Assembly (NCBI GenBank): GCA_015847255.1
Contig: JADLZK010000215.1
Coordinates: 62,001-126,000, forward strand
Direction of reading: 5' to 3'
From: Hyparrhenia diplandra
Taxonomy: Eukaryota > Streptophyta > Magnoliopsida > Poales > Poaceae
Length of the DNA stretch: 64,000 nucleotides
Part shown: piece after piece, positions 1 through 10,060 of the stretch
How positions within the stretch are numbered: position 1 is the first letter of the stretch
Layout: each line of letters starts with the position of its first letter
Translations under genes and position numbers: made by a program
Notes under the pieces: generated by a model
The model's input: the letters and a program-made list of their open reading frames with translations, nothing else
What the model was told of the DNA's origin: nothing
Database searches by the model: none

Positions 1-124
1 CTACTGCTCACTGGCTCCATAGTCCACAACTTTGTAGCGTGCATGGTCCAGACGCCACGACGACACCACAGCGCGGTTGAGGCCTCGGCTCGGCGTGCCG
101 GTGTACCGACACACGGCCATAAGG

Positions 125-455
125 GCAGATACATTACTACATGTTAGCAGTCTCGTATACCATCTCATGCATCTAGGATTTTTACTGATGTATAGAAGAG
201 AGACGAGAGAGAAAGAGATGTGAGCTAAAATTTAGAACTATGAGACAACTATTCTACAATTGTTTATAAGTTGTTACTGTCATGCAACTCACAACTTTAC
301 TTTTATTCTATTCATGAACGGAATCGCAAGTTACTACGAGACAACTTAGAAAAATAACCATTATACATGTTGTCGGTTAAGTTGTCTTAAAATTACGTGA
401 TACTACATGAGACCACCTATGAGACAAGACCAATGTCCTTGCCCTTGCACACTAC
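125..455. mobile_element. MITE-like insertion present only in copy A
   Basis: Copy B runs straight from the sequence matching about 120 to that matching about 456, so roughly 330 bp are extra here. The extra segment is AT-rich and non-coding. Its ends carry loosely inverted GTCTC...TCTCATG motifs (around 150-175 and 405-430). This fits a small non-autonomous DNA transposon, but no clean TIR or target duplication could be defined. A deletion from copy B is the alternative. Confidence 0.4.
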
Positions 456-910
456 CAATGGTAGTGGCTGCGCCTTTCGACCAGCGCGTCCGGTCAATCG
501 CGCAACAAACACACATTCTTTCTAAAGCACCGCAATCGATTGAGCGGCTTTCTTTCGCGTCTCCCTTTTCACACTTTGTCGAGCACGCTTTACCCCCGTC
601 CAGCACACTAATGATCCATCACCCAGAGAACCATGCATTTTCGTTGCTCATCAATGGCTGTCTTCAGAAGTCTCCGTAAGGATTTGTTCTGGCCGGAAAA
701 ATAGAAGAGGGATGTGAATTGTTCGTTCGTTCCCAACAGTTGGGCATCTATGCTACGGCCAACAAAACTCGCTGGAACCTGCAAAATACGTACTCCGTGT
801 AATCTCCCCGACAACATCGCATAGATTCAGGTCAGGTGCAGCAAACAAAGATAGAACTCTCCATGCTCAAAAAAAGATACTATTCATACATGTCCCATAC
901 GGGACCGCAC

Positions 911-956
911 ACGGACATTTTTTTTTTTTTTTTTTTTGAAACTGGCAGACGGACAT
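911..956 (-). mobile_element. Tiny oligo(T) retroposon with 9-bp target duplication
   Basis: ACGGACATT occurs at 911-919 and again at 948-956, flanking about 17 T followed by GAAACTGGCAG. Copy B has one uninterrupted version of the flank (CAGACGGTCATTTCAC near 15827). Read on the minus strand it is a few bases of an element tail plus poly(A) between target duplications, the signature of a severely 5'-truncated LINE-machinery insertion. Confidence 0.55.
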
Positions 957-1114
957 TTCACTTAACCCAACACAGCAGTCCTTCGCTTCACGGTTCACGC
1001 CCCAAAGTCACAGGCTCTCAAAGCACGGTCCCCTTTTTCTCTAAAAAAAAAAAAACTCTATTATTATTTGGTCGCAGGTGTCGCAGGCTAATCAGCGAAC
1101 AGTGACGGAGGCGG

Positions 1115-3919
1115 CGCAAAGGAAAAAGACGCGACGACGACGACGAGCCGCCTGAGCGTGCGCCGTGTCCGTGCCTCGGCGGCGATTCTTTCCGCTGGTT
1201 CATTCGCTTCGCGACGGCGGTCGTCAACGAACAACTGGGTGGAGAAACTACGGATGGCTCCCGACCCCGACCCACCTCCTGCCCGCTATTCCCTTCCTCA
1301 TCGTCCCCTCGCCGGCACCATCCCAGCCCAGATCCGCCCCAGCCTGCTGCCTCCCCACGCCATCCAAAGACCAGATCCACCCTCCCGGCGCCGATCTTTG
1401 CCTTGATGGGTCGCAGTCCGCATTTGACGGGCCTCGTTGCAGCTGCAGCCAACCGGGAGTTGCCGGTGCCCTCGCCCGTAGCGCCCACGGGGCCGTTTCC
1501 GCCGCCGCGGATGACGCCGCCACCGACCGCGTGCCTACCTCTCCTCCGCCACCAACCTCCACCGGCAACCAATGCTAGAAGCCGCCGCCTCCAGGTTCCG
1601 CGCTGGCGGGCCCCGCCGCCGGGAGGGCACGGCAGGTACGCCGTCGGCCATGCCGGGCGCCCCGGCGCTACCCCCGAGGCGCTTGCGATGCTAGCGGGTG
1701 TCTCCTCTCCGCCTCCGGCAGCAATCCCGTTCTACCCGAGCGGGCGCTCCATGCGATGCCGGTGGGCGGACGACGCCGGCCCCGTGGAGTCCGGTGGCGA
1801 CTCCGACATGGCGGCTCCCCTTGCCGCGCAGCCAAGGATTTGCTCGGCCCGCGCGGCCGCCGAGCCTACCCCCGCGGTGTCGGCACTAGATCTCCGCGGG
1901 CCCTCCCCGACGCCTCGCTTGTCGACGCCGCTCAGCGCCGACCACCGACGCACAGCGAACGACGAGGCCCCGGTCATTGTCGAAGACATCCACGATGATG
2001 ACGAGGGACGACGACGATGTCGCTGAAGCGGCTCCAACCTCCTCGCCGCTGGCTTCGCAGAGCCGGGTTCCGCAGCCTCCCTCTCGCGCGGGCGCTGGTG
2101 TCGAGGCACGCCCCGGTTGCGCTGCAATCTCCACGACGCCGCTGAGGGGGACGGCTCACTTCCGGTCGCCATCGCTAAGAGGCGGGCGGCGCTGCCGCCG
2201 TGCAAGGATCGGAGCGAGGCTAGGGAGGCTAACGGTCTTCCCGTGTCGCCCCAAACACGACCGCTAGGTGCCCGCGCACCAGCCGCTTAGCCTCACGACC
2301 AGTCATGCGGCGACCGTGCACCATCAACTTGGCCAAGACCATCGCCGCCGCCGACGGCCGCCATCGCCGTTGGCGCGAGCCGTGGCCCGGGTTCATGATG
2401 AACGCCAGCGACCCCGACACCGCCGCGCATCCATGCTCCAGATGTGCTTCCTCGACACCACGTATCTCGCGGTAGCCGGGACCGCCAACGCCGATGGCTT
2501 CACGCTTTGTCCGGCCGCCGGCACGGGCGCCGCCCGGCCACTCGTCGCCCGCGCGCCTCGTGTCGCCTTCGCTTGTCGGTCGCCGCTTCAACTCGTTCGG
2601 GCGGGGGATCACATTGCCGCCGGTGCACCTCCCCATCCCGCTTCCTCTTCTCGCTTCAGCACGAGCCACCGGGCGAGGAACTACAAGTATCAGCTTCGCC
2701 GTCCGCCCCAGCGCCCTTCAGCAAGCCGCGGCGCAGGAGCCTCGGCGGCGTCGTGTTGGTGGCCGTGGGGCACTTGGCACGCCGAAACCGCGGCACGGCT
2801 CCTATCATAGTCGGACAAATTCCTTGTCCCGTCCCCCTTCGATGTCGACAACGCAGGGAGCTGTCAATGGCGCCAATGGCGCCCATCATCGACGCCGACG
2901 GCGCCGGCGCAAGCTGCCAAGGGTGGTCAACATCGTCATGACTCCTCGGGCTCCGACAACGCCGCTGCCTCCGCGAGACCCGCCGTGCTTGAGCTGTGTG
3001 AGGGTGCGGCGCCTCCGGGGTTTGCTGACCCGATGCTCGATGAGAGCGCGGGCCCCCTCGACGCGCGCCCGTCTACTCGACACCTACCCGCTGGAGGCTC
3101 GTGGCAGTCTTTGGCGGAACCCCTTTCGCCACCACGTTTGGTCCAGCTCAGCCTTCGCGCTGCTGAAGCGCCGGAGGTGGCCAGTGAGGACGCTGCGGCA
3201 GTGGGCTCTCCACCGCCGGCTACCACCGCTGCCGCACCGCCCACTGCTCCCGCTCCTGTTGCTTGCATGCCCACGGCAGCCGTCGACCTGAGCCAGGAGC
3301 CGAGCGATGACCTCACACTGCTCTGGGCCCCGTCGAGCCTGGGATCATCGAAGACCACCTCCCAATGTCGACGGAGGATTTCATTAGTTCTTTCAGGATG
3401 CCGGTGCAGCCGCCTCTGATCCTTTTCCTCCCTCCGCTCCGCAAGACAAGACATCTCAGAGGCTCGGGCGCATCTGGCAGCTGATCCCAAGGAGAAGTGC
3501 TCGGCTGGCCGCCAAGAGTATGCACAGAGAGCCTAACCCTGAGGCGCAAGCTCGTAAGATCATGTTGCAGCGTGTTGGGGTGCAAGTGCGGACGGAGACG
3601 TCAGATGATGTCTCGTTCTAGGAGCTCCATCAGGCTTTGCTGGACATGCCTTTCGAGGAAGCGCATGAAGCCATGGAGACGTTGTTCAAGGGTAGAAAGC
3701 AGCGGGTCCTTCGGGGCCGCCGGGGACGTCTAGGCTGCAGCTTCGTTGGTCGCTCCATCTGTCTTTATGTAATAGAGCTTTACTCAGGATCCAGTAGATA
3801 GATCTGGGCCGTTGGCTGTTCCTGTTGGCCTCTCACCTCCAGGCTGTTGTCCTTGTACGTTTATTTTAATCCTCTTAATGAAATACGGATGAATGACTCG
3901 CTCTCGAAAAAAAAAAACA
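1115..3919 (+). mobile_element. Degenerate LINE-type (non-LTR) element with poly(A) tail
   Basis: A GC-rich block starts where similarity to copy B stops (about 1112). It ends with a 3' tail typical of grass non-LTR elements: AATCCTCTTAATGAAATACGG, then CTCTCG and 11 A (3909-3919). The same style of tail (CTCTTAATGCAATACGGG...CG plus A-run) ends the retroposon at 34759. No reverse transcriptase is visible. The many long ORFs on both strands reflect high GC content and share no single frame. No convincing target duplication was found. Inferred: an old, 5'-truncated or non-autonomous LINE-derived element. Confidence 0.55.
3400..3800 (+). pseudogene. C-terminal remnant of a repetitive grass ORF (ORF1-like)
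   Basis: One frame starting about 3400 reads as protein-like sequence with RRSARLAAKS, then REPNPEAQARKIMLQRVGV, an acidic stretch, and GRKQRVLRG near the end. It resembles the C-terminal part of a protein common in grass non-LTR or unclassified repeats; this is recognised by style, not by a search. The frame has an internal TAG at 3619-3621 and ends near 3800, about 110 bp before the poly(A). Upstream the frame cannot be followed, so it is a broken remnant. The family assignment is uncertain. Confidence 0.4.
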
Positions 3920-5336
3920 GAACAATTTGGGGAGCGGATTCCCTGAAAAAAATTTGCATGGACAATGGGCGCAGCGCGCGGCGTGTGCTCCCCCAACCGG
4001 ATGGACGCCACGTGCACAGCCCTTTCATCATACGGCAGCTGGAAACGACGCTCTGACGGAAGGCAAACAGGTACACGGCTCGGCTCCTCCGTCCACATCG
4101 GCTCAGCTCGTTCGTTCCCATCCCAATCATCCGCCGATTCGTTCCCATCCCAATCATGCAGCAGTGGCGGTGCCCAGGTGGGCTTGCAACCTCGCAGGAG
4201 CCTGCGACGACGCGTCGCCGTTGATGTCGAGATTATTCAAGCAGAGGAACGTGCTGTCGCTGGCGGGCGTGGGACGCACGCTGGCGCGGGCGCCTCGAGG
4301 GCGGGACCTTGGCTGCCAAATTAACATGGAACGTGCTGAAGCTATATACCCCTTTCGCTCCATGCTATTGAAAATCAGCGCACACGCCCGCCCCGTTACC
4401 GACCCGGTCGACCGGGAACGCGGTGACTTAGTTTTGGCAGCACCGCCGGGCGCGCTGCTCGCCGCGGCTGGACGGTGGTGAGCCGGCAACACCCGGACGG
4501 CGCGGACGACGCCGGACTGGAAGCCGAGGAGGTCGGAGATGGGCTGGTTCTCGCGTCGCCCCGCAGCACCACCTGGCTCCCTCCGCCGCCGCCCGCCGCC
4601 CCCCGCGGGCGAAGACGAGCGCGAAGATAGCGCTGCGGAGTGCGGAAGAGCATCTCCACGCCCACCAAGGCAGACCCGCTGGAGGAACACCCAATCGAGG
4701 CTCTCGCGTCGAGGAGGGTCGTCGCCGCCCAACCCCACGGCGGCCAGGGCGTCGCAGAGCTGCTTCGCGCTCATCGCCGCGGCAGCGTGGGGGAATGGTC
4801 GGATGGAAAGTGGAGCGAGCCTGCGATGCTGAGCCGACGGCAACCACACGGACACGCTCGATTCGGAAATTCCCGCGGCCGTCTGATGAGGGCTACGTCC
4901 ACGCGTCGTGCATCCAGAGAGGGGCTCATCCTCGACGCAATGAGCCCAGAGTCCACCCAAGTTTTTTCCGATTCCCTCCCTTCCCGGTTTACGCGAGAAT
5001 CGCAATGTTTACCAACGGCCGGTGGTGGTGTGCCGCGCAGGGCGGGATGGGATCATGGGATGCATTAGATTAGGTGAGTGCCGAAAGGCTTTCGGTTGGG
5101 ACGTCCGTTTCGGCCATTGACTTGCCCTCCCTCGCGAGCGCTTGTGGTGTCCCAACTAGGAATGCAACGTGGGGCGGGCTGCCGCACCAACCCGCTGGGC
5201 TGCATGAGCGCCAACCCACATAAGACTGAAACCTAACCCACTTAGATAGAGAGGGCTCAAACGTGCGGCCCGCAAATTCCCAGCAGCAACCCACATCCAT
5301 CCCGGCCCACATCAGCTCGCATCGCGGCCATCCCGC
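3920..5336. other. GC-rich non-coding stretch with gene scraps
   Basis: No intact gene. An imperfect tandem of the motif TCGTTCCCATCCCAATCAT lies at 4111-4157. A minus-strand open frame of 283 codons (4154-5005) is mostly low-complexity Arg/Pro/Ala/Ser and is not accepted as a gene, apart from the short recognisable piece at 4675-4774. From 5060 to 5336 the sequence is ordinary flank leading to the HyPRP pseudogene. Confidence 0.5.
4675..4774 (-). pseudogene. Possible fragment of augmin subunit 3 first exon
   Basis: Starting from an ATG at 4774 on the minus strand, the first ~32 codons read MSAKQLCDALAAVGLGGDD, then a short charged stretch and LDWVFLQ. This resembles the start of plant augmin subunit 3 (a HAUS3-type protein that helps microtubule-dependent microtubule nucleation in the spindle and phragmoplast). 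Similarity ends at or near an exon end, and the rest is unrelated low-complexity sequence. It is probably a captured or duplicated exon-1 scrap. The match is from memory of the family and only ~32 residues long, so confidence is limited. Confidence 0.35.
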
Positions 5337-5840
5337 ATGGCGAGCGCAAGCGCAGGTGCCGGCCTCATGGCAACCCCGGTGCCGTCGCCGCCGCCACCTC
5401 CACTACTGGCCTTGGTGAAGAGTTTCCTGGCTGCGTCCCTCGTCTTGCTGCTCGTTGCTAGCGCCTTCCTCATCAACGAGGTCGTGGCGTGCGGCGGCTC
5501 CTCGAAACCACCCCTTCCTCCTTCATCGCCGCCCACTAGCACGCCGTGCCCTCTACCGCCGCCGTCCAGCTCTGATGGCAAGTGACCCAAGAATGCGCTG
5601 AAGCTGGGCGTGCGACGTGCCAACGTGCTGGGCCTCGTGAAGGTTGCCATCGGCAAGGTGCCCACCGGCGACTCGTGCTACCCGCTGCTGGAGGGGCTCG
5701 CCGACCTGGAGGCCGCCGTCTGCCTCTGCACCACGCTCGAGGCCAACGTGCTCGGCATCAACCTCGACGTCCCCGTCAAGCTCACATTGCTCCTCAACTA
5801 CTGCAGCAAGAGCGTCCCCGAGGGCTTCCTCTGCGCCTAA
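5337..5840 (+). pseudogene. Hybrid proline-rich protein (HyPRP / eight-cysteine LTP-like) pseudogene
   Basis: The frame opens at 5337. It encodes a hydrophobic signal-type segment (LALVKSFLAASLVLLLVASA), a proline-rich linker (about residues 54-80) and then the eight-cysteine domain of HyPRPs, secreted cell-wall proteins related to lipid-transfer proteins. Recognisable blocks are NALKLGV, NVLGLVKVAIGKVP, PLLEGLADLEAAVCLC, NVLGINLDVPVKLTLLLNYC and the C-terminal GFLCA, ending at TAA 5838-5840. The frame stays the same throughout but is cut by TGA at 5583-5585, exactly where the family has its first motif cysteine (normally K-C-P). The second cysteine (GVC in relatives) is Arg-Arg and the fourth (CC pair) is Tyr. 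With three of eight cysteines lost and a stop, it cannot make a normal domain. An alternative start is Met-11 (5367). Confidence 0.87.
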
Positions 5841-6946
5841 ATACTACTAGTAGCGGCTAGTTCCTCACTAGCTCCTCAACTACTGCGGCAAGAGCAGTAG
5901 CAGCTCTGTTTGATTTGGTTCAACGCAATACAGTAGTGGTTAAAAACGAGAATCCATAGGGTTCATGTTGCTTGTTTTTCGTAGGATGGATTCAGTGCAG
6001 TGGCAGCATGGTCTTGCACTCTTGCTAGCAGGCAGCTAGCTGCAGACGTGCCTCGCGGCAGCATGCGGGTTGCCGCATCAACCCACAAAAAAGATGCGGT
6101 GACATGTGGCTTGAGTGGACGTGCGGCAGCATTAGCTCTAGTAGCACTTGCGGCTTGAGTGGACGTGGGGCGGGCTGTCCACCGCCGCCCCATTTGCATC
6201 CCAATATTCATATTCCATAAATAAAGAAGCATGATGACGTTGGATGAGGCATGGGGACGCGGTGAGTGCTGACGTTGCTTCGTTTGTCTGAACCCGTCCT
6301 GGCGTGAACGAGACGACCTTTGAGCTCACAAAAAGTACAACGCTGGAAATCCGTGTCTGGTACAGCGTAAAGCAAAACGAATCAAAACTTCCTCGCCATT
6401 TCGGTTTAAAGCTTGCCACGCACAATTCGCCAAAAAATAATTAAAAAAAAAAACCTTGCCACGCACCAAGCCGCTTGCCTACGTCTGCCGAGGAAGCTTC
6501 AGTTTATCCCATGATTCTCATTCGACTCCCACTTCAAGGAACCAAGGATAGTTCGGGTGTGTTTAGAGCACCAATTTTGGGTGCCAAAAGCATCGTAGTT
6601 TAACCCGAAAAGACCGTAGATGTTTCGTTTGTTTTGTGGTAAATATTATCCTACCATGGGGTAACTAGGCTCAAAAGAATCGTCTCGAATGTACATCTAA
6701 ACTGTGCAATTAGTTTTTCTTGTTTACCTATATTTTATACTCTGGACATGCGTCTTTTAATGCATTTAATGCTTCGATGTGATGGGAATTTTGAAAAGTT
6801 TGGAGAAAAGTTACCCTTCATGGAAAATCCGTATAAGAACAATCATTTCCTTTAAATAGCATAGCATGGACTTGTTGCTTCATTCTACCACGCACCAACG
6901 GCACACTACCATTCAAAGCTCTTGAGCTAGCTGGGCCTAGCACGCA
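5841..6946. other. Non-coding flank between HyPRP and EXO70 pseudogenes
   Basis: Just after the HyPRP stop, 5868-5893 repeats part of its own coding sequence (CTCCTCAACTACTGC...CAAGAG, compare 5791-5812). GTGGGGCGGGCTG occurs near 5170 and near 6164. From 6420 on the sequence is AT-rich with no recognisable gene. Confidence 0.5.
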
Positions 6947-7070
6947 ATGGGAAACAAACCAGGGACCAGCATGGGCGACGCGATATCGAAGGTACCGACA
7001 ACGCGAGCGGAGGCCCGGCTCGCCGAGGCTACCCGTTCTGTACAACTGTGGACTGCTCCACCCACGTTGG

Positions 7071-7256
7071 CACACGCATCTGGGATGCGAAGGAAGGCGG
7101 GCTGCATCAACAAACCCCTCCCTCTCGGTGGTCGACGAGATCCTTCGTCTCAAGAAGATCATCTGCTCCACACGCATCTGGGATGCGAAGGCGGGCTGCA
7201 TCAACAGACCCCTCCTCTCGGCGGTCGACGAGATTCTTCGCCTCAAGATCATCCAT
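7071..7256 (+). repeat. Direct tandem duplication inside EXO70
   Basis: Unit 1 (7071-7168) and unit 2 (7169 to about 7256) both begin CACACGCATCTGGGATGCGA and continue through CGACGAGAT and CCTCAAGA. Unit 1 is 98 bp, not a multiple of three, so the duplication itself breaks the frame. Unit 2 continues in the correct frame into the rest of the gene. Confidence 0.8.
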
Positions 7257-7678
7257 GCGGTCCCCGTGGATTCCACGGCTCACCCATGCATGGAGAGTGC
7301 CCTCGGTACCGTCATGTCGCACCTCATGGAAGAGTTCCTCCTCCTCAGGATCTGGGACGCTTCCCAGCTTGAAGAAATGATCTCACTGGCATCCGCTGGA
7401 GTGTCGATACCCTTCCACTTCGGTGTCAGCACCAGCGCGGGGAGTACCACAGGGGAGTTTAGCCTGTGCACCAGCAATACTCCGGCGGGAGCCACTGGAG
7501 CCGGTCTGACGTGTTGAATGTCTTCCCAGAAGGCAAGTTTTTGGACCAATTCGATCTAATCTGCCGGGCAACCTTGCCTGTCCTCCATGAGATCGCGCTG
7601 CGGGTCATCCAGGTCGGCAGCGAAGAAGAGCTGCTCCGAACATTCACCAGGGCTCGCTGCGTGGTTCTAGACAGGTGA

Positions 7679-8528
7679 TTCTTATACCAGTCTTCTTTTC
7701 AGTACTGTTACAATTATTATTGTTATAAATTGAGATCTACTATCTATCTGCTTCCGCTTGCCACACAGAAACATGTAGTTTACGACGACAAGATTTGATC
7801 ATAACTTAAAACTGCCAACATAAATAACTTTAAATCTTTTAGTTTGGAGACATACATGATTATGTGTGATCATTTAGAAACAAGGATACAAAAGTTATAC
7901 TGTGAAAGATAGTTTCTTAGCACAGTAAACATGTGGTGGAAGCTAGCAGTCAGTGCAACGGGCATCATTCTTTGTTTTTTCTCATGACACAAACAGAAAC
8001 AAATGTGGTCACATCATTTTTTTGAGATCATGCCGTGGCATGTTTTTTTCATTAAACAGAAAAAAGAGTTTGTTACATCTAAGTTGGCCACGGTGATTAC
8101 CGAGACCAGCGACCGAAAGAACACACATGGTTGTGATTACACAGTAGTATTTACGACCAAACGGCTAAGCACACGGCCTAAATATCCTTGGCGTCAAGCA
8201 GCCAATCAACGAAAAACTGAGTGAGAACCATAGGACTATTGGTATTTCAAAAAAAAAAAAAAAAAAAAGAAGAAGATTAATTGGTGAATTTGAGAGGAAT
8301 TTTGGATCTAGGATAGTAGTATGTGTGAGAGGAACGTTTTTTTTTTTTGACCGAATCGGCGGGGGAATTCCCTACCTACTTTTTTTTTATTTTCAATTAA
8401 ATAAAAGAATGGGAGTACAAATGATATTACAAGGCAAACATGCCCAAATAAAAAGAAAAGAACATTACAATTTTACATCATAGCCCCCTAAAATATCTAA
8501 TATTTATATACATCAACATTTACATATT
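7679..8528. other. Intron or inserted segment splitting EXO70
   Basis: The coding similarity stops at CTAGACAG followed by GTGATT, a possible splice donor, and resumes near 8530. Most EXO70 genes are intronless, so insertion is as likely as an intron. The segment holds two minus-strand LINE-style tails: T-runs at 8042-8048 beside CATTAAACAG and at 8337-8349 beside GACCGAATCGGCGGGGGAAT. It also has an A-run of about 19 near 8250-8268. No ORF of interest. Confidence 0.45.
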
Positions 8529-9730
8529 TCAATTGTGAATGGCTATTGAACGCAAACTTGGCTCCAAAATGGAATTGGAATGCATTCTGACTGGTGATGA
8601 TTGCGATATATGGGACAGGTTCTTGTCAATCCTGGAGTGGTGGATCAACACGGAGGTCCTGATGAAGCGGTGGATAGCAGTGACTAAGCTTATCGGAAAG
8701 GTCTTCGTCGCCATGCGAAGACAGCTCTACGCACAGAACTCAGGCGCTTTCGACGGTTTCAGGGAAGAATACTTAATGGCCATCGCAGAGAAAACCATCT
8801 CTATCCTGCTCAGGTTTGCGGACGGATTCACCATCATCTCATCGTATGAGAAGCTCATATACATACTGAAGGGTATGAAGCTCTAAACAGTGCTGCTCCG
8901 AACCTCCTATTCTTGTTCAGTGGGGCACGCAAGGAGCTCATCTCTCAGAAGATACAAGGTGTCCTCACCATGCTGGCTGACTTGCTGAAGAATATGATTA
9001 GCGGTCTCATAACCAAGATCCAAAGTTATCGCCCAAACACACCAAGTGCGACTGACGGCGTCGGTGTACATCCGCTGGCACGGTACGCCATGTCCTGGTT
9101 GGGGCAGTTGGCAACGTACAGCTACAGCACCGCGCTGGACTTGATCCCATACAACGGTGGTGGACATGGACCCGGTGTTCCTGCCGGTGGCGCCGAGCGC
9201 GTGACCAGGATCGGCAGACTCATGCTGGAGCTAACTGACCTCCTGGAACGAAGACTCGACAAACTCGCACTCGTCTGTGCGGACGCGGGAGGTTCGCCAG
9301 ACCTCTTCCTCGTCAACAACCTAAGCTTCTTGTTGAATACGCCAGGGACGCCGACTTGGCGTCTCTGCTCGGGCAAGAGTGGGACCAACGACTTGGAAGC
9401 CGGCTTGAGGGGCTCGTGGAGAGGTACGTGGAGGCATACTGGGCTCCCGTAGTCGCTTGCCTGGACACAAGCGTGGGTGGTAGTCCGGCAAAAGTTCTGG
9501 AGAAGTTCAACGCTGCGTTTAAGGGGGCGTACCAAAGCCAGGTGTGTTGCAAGGTCTGGGATCCGACGCAACGAGAGGCCCTGCGGAAGGCCATGAAGAA
9601 AATGGTCGTTCCTGCTTATATGGCGTTTCTGCAGAAGCACCCGAAGCTTGGAAAATCCATCAGTTACACGTCTGACGATGTGGCTGAGTCACTGTCGGCA
9701 TTGTTCGAAGGACAATGGCTGAGTGGCTGA

Positions 9731-10060
9731 GTCGATGTCGGCACTGTCACACTGGTAGCTTCTACAGAATGTCAAGTTTACTGGCACAATGCCTTCAGAA
9801 TGTCAAGCACGAATGGTAAAGATATAATACACGAATATTGTGACTATCCATTATCCAAATCAACTAGGAAGCCAGGCGCACTTCGCCGCGCCCGTAGCAT
9901 TAAGAGTGAGATGGTGTATGCTGTTGTGCATGTATGTACTTTATTAGCGTAAAATGTACCTAAAGTCTTATCAGAGAGCAGAGTCATGAGCAGGTTGGCC
10001 TATACAATATGTCTTGATAGTATACCATTATACCCTTGTACTTAGGTATATCAAAAACAA
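9731..10060. other. EXO70 3' flank
   Basis: Non-coding. GAATGTCAAG occurs twice (about 9766 and 9797). No gene seen. Confidence 0.5.

Larger units (their letters stand above)
1..1110. repeat. Duplicated locus, copy A (truncated by window edge)
   Basis: This stretch is clearly similar to 15205-15929 and, after the insertion there is skipped, to 23654-23760. Shared landmarks are the block around 20-120 (matched near 15215-15340), the block 456-836 (15365-15775) and the end 1015-1110 with CAAAGCACGGTCCC (matched at 23664). No protein is recognised in either copy, and the ORFs here are not shared in frame. Copy A carries two insertions absent from copy B (125-455 and 920-947). Seen directly: the similarity. 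Inferred: a segmental or dispersed duplication about 15 kb apart. Its left limit lies outside the window. Confidence 0.8.
6947..9730 (+). pseudogene. EXO70: EXO70 exocyst subunit pseudogene
   Basis: EXO70 is the exocyst subunit that binds phosphoinositides and tethers secretory vesicles at the plasma membrane; grasses have a large family linked to defence and cell-wall traffic. Family blocks appear in order but in different frames: PCMESALGTVMSHLMEEFLL (about 7288-7350), LPVLHEIALRVIQVGSEEEL (about 7575-7635), LIGKVFVAMRRQLYAQ (about 8690-8740), NLLFLFSGARKELISQKIQG (about 8900-8960), LEGLVERYVEAYW (about 9400-9440) and the C-terminal FLQKHPKLGKSISYTSDD with stop at 9728-9730. Frame changes fall near 7490, 8880 (AAGGGTATGAAGCTCTAA) and 9335, a direct duplication at 7071-7256 shifts the frame, and an ~850-bp non-coding segment lies at 7679-8528. 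The usual N-terminal part is missing. A very recent pseudogene or a sequence with indel errors are the alternatives. Confidence 0.88.

Noticed and set aside
1018..3291. Many long overlapping ORFs on both strands (up to 265 codons)
   Set aside because: They are GC-rich, Arg/Pro/Ala-rich and mutually overlapping in several frames, with no recognised domain; expected from base composition.
8250..8268. A-run as the poly(A) end of a retroposed EXO70
   Set aside because: It lies inside the interrupted gene, not after its stop codon, and EXO70 sequence continues downstream.
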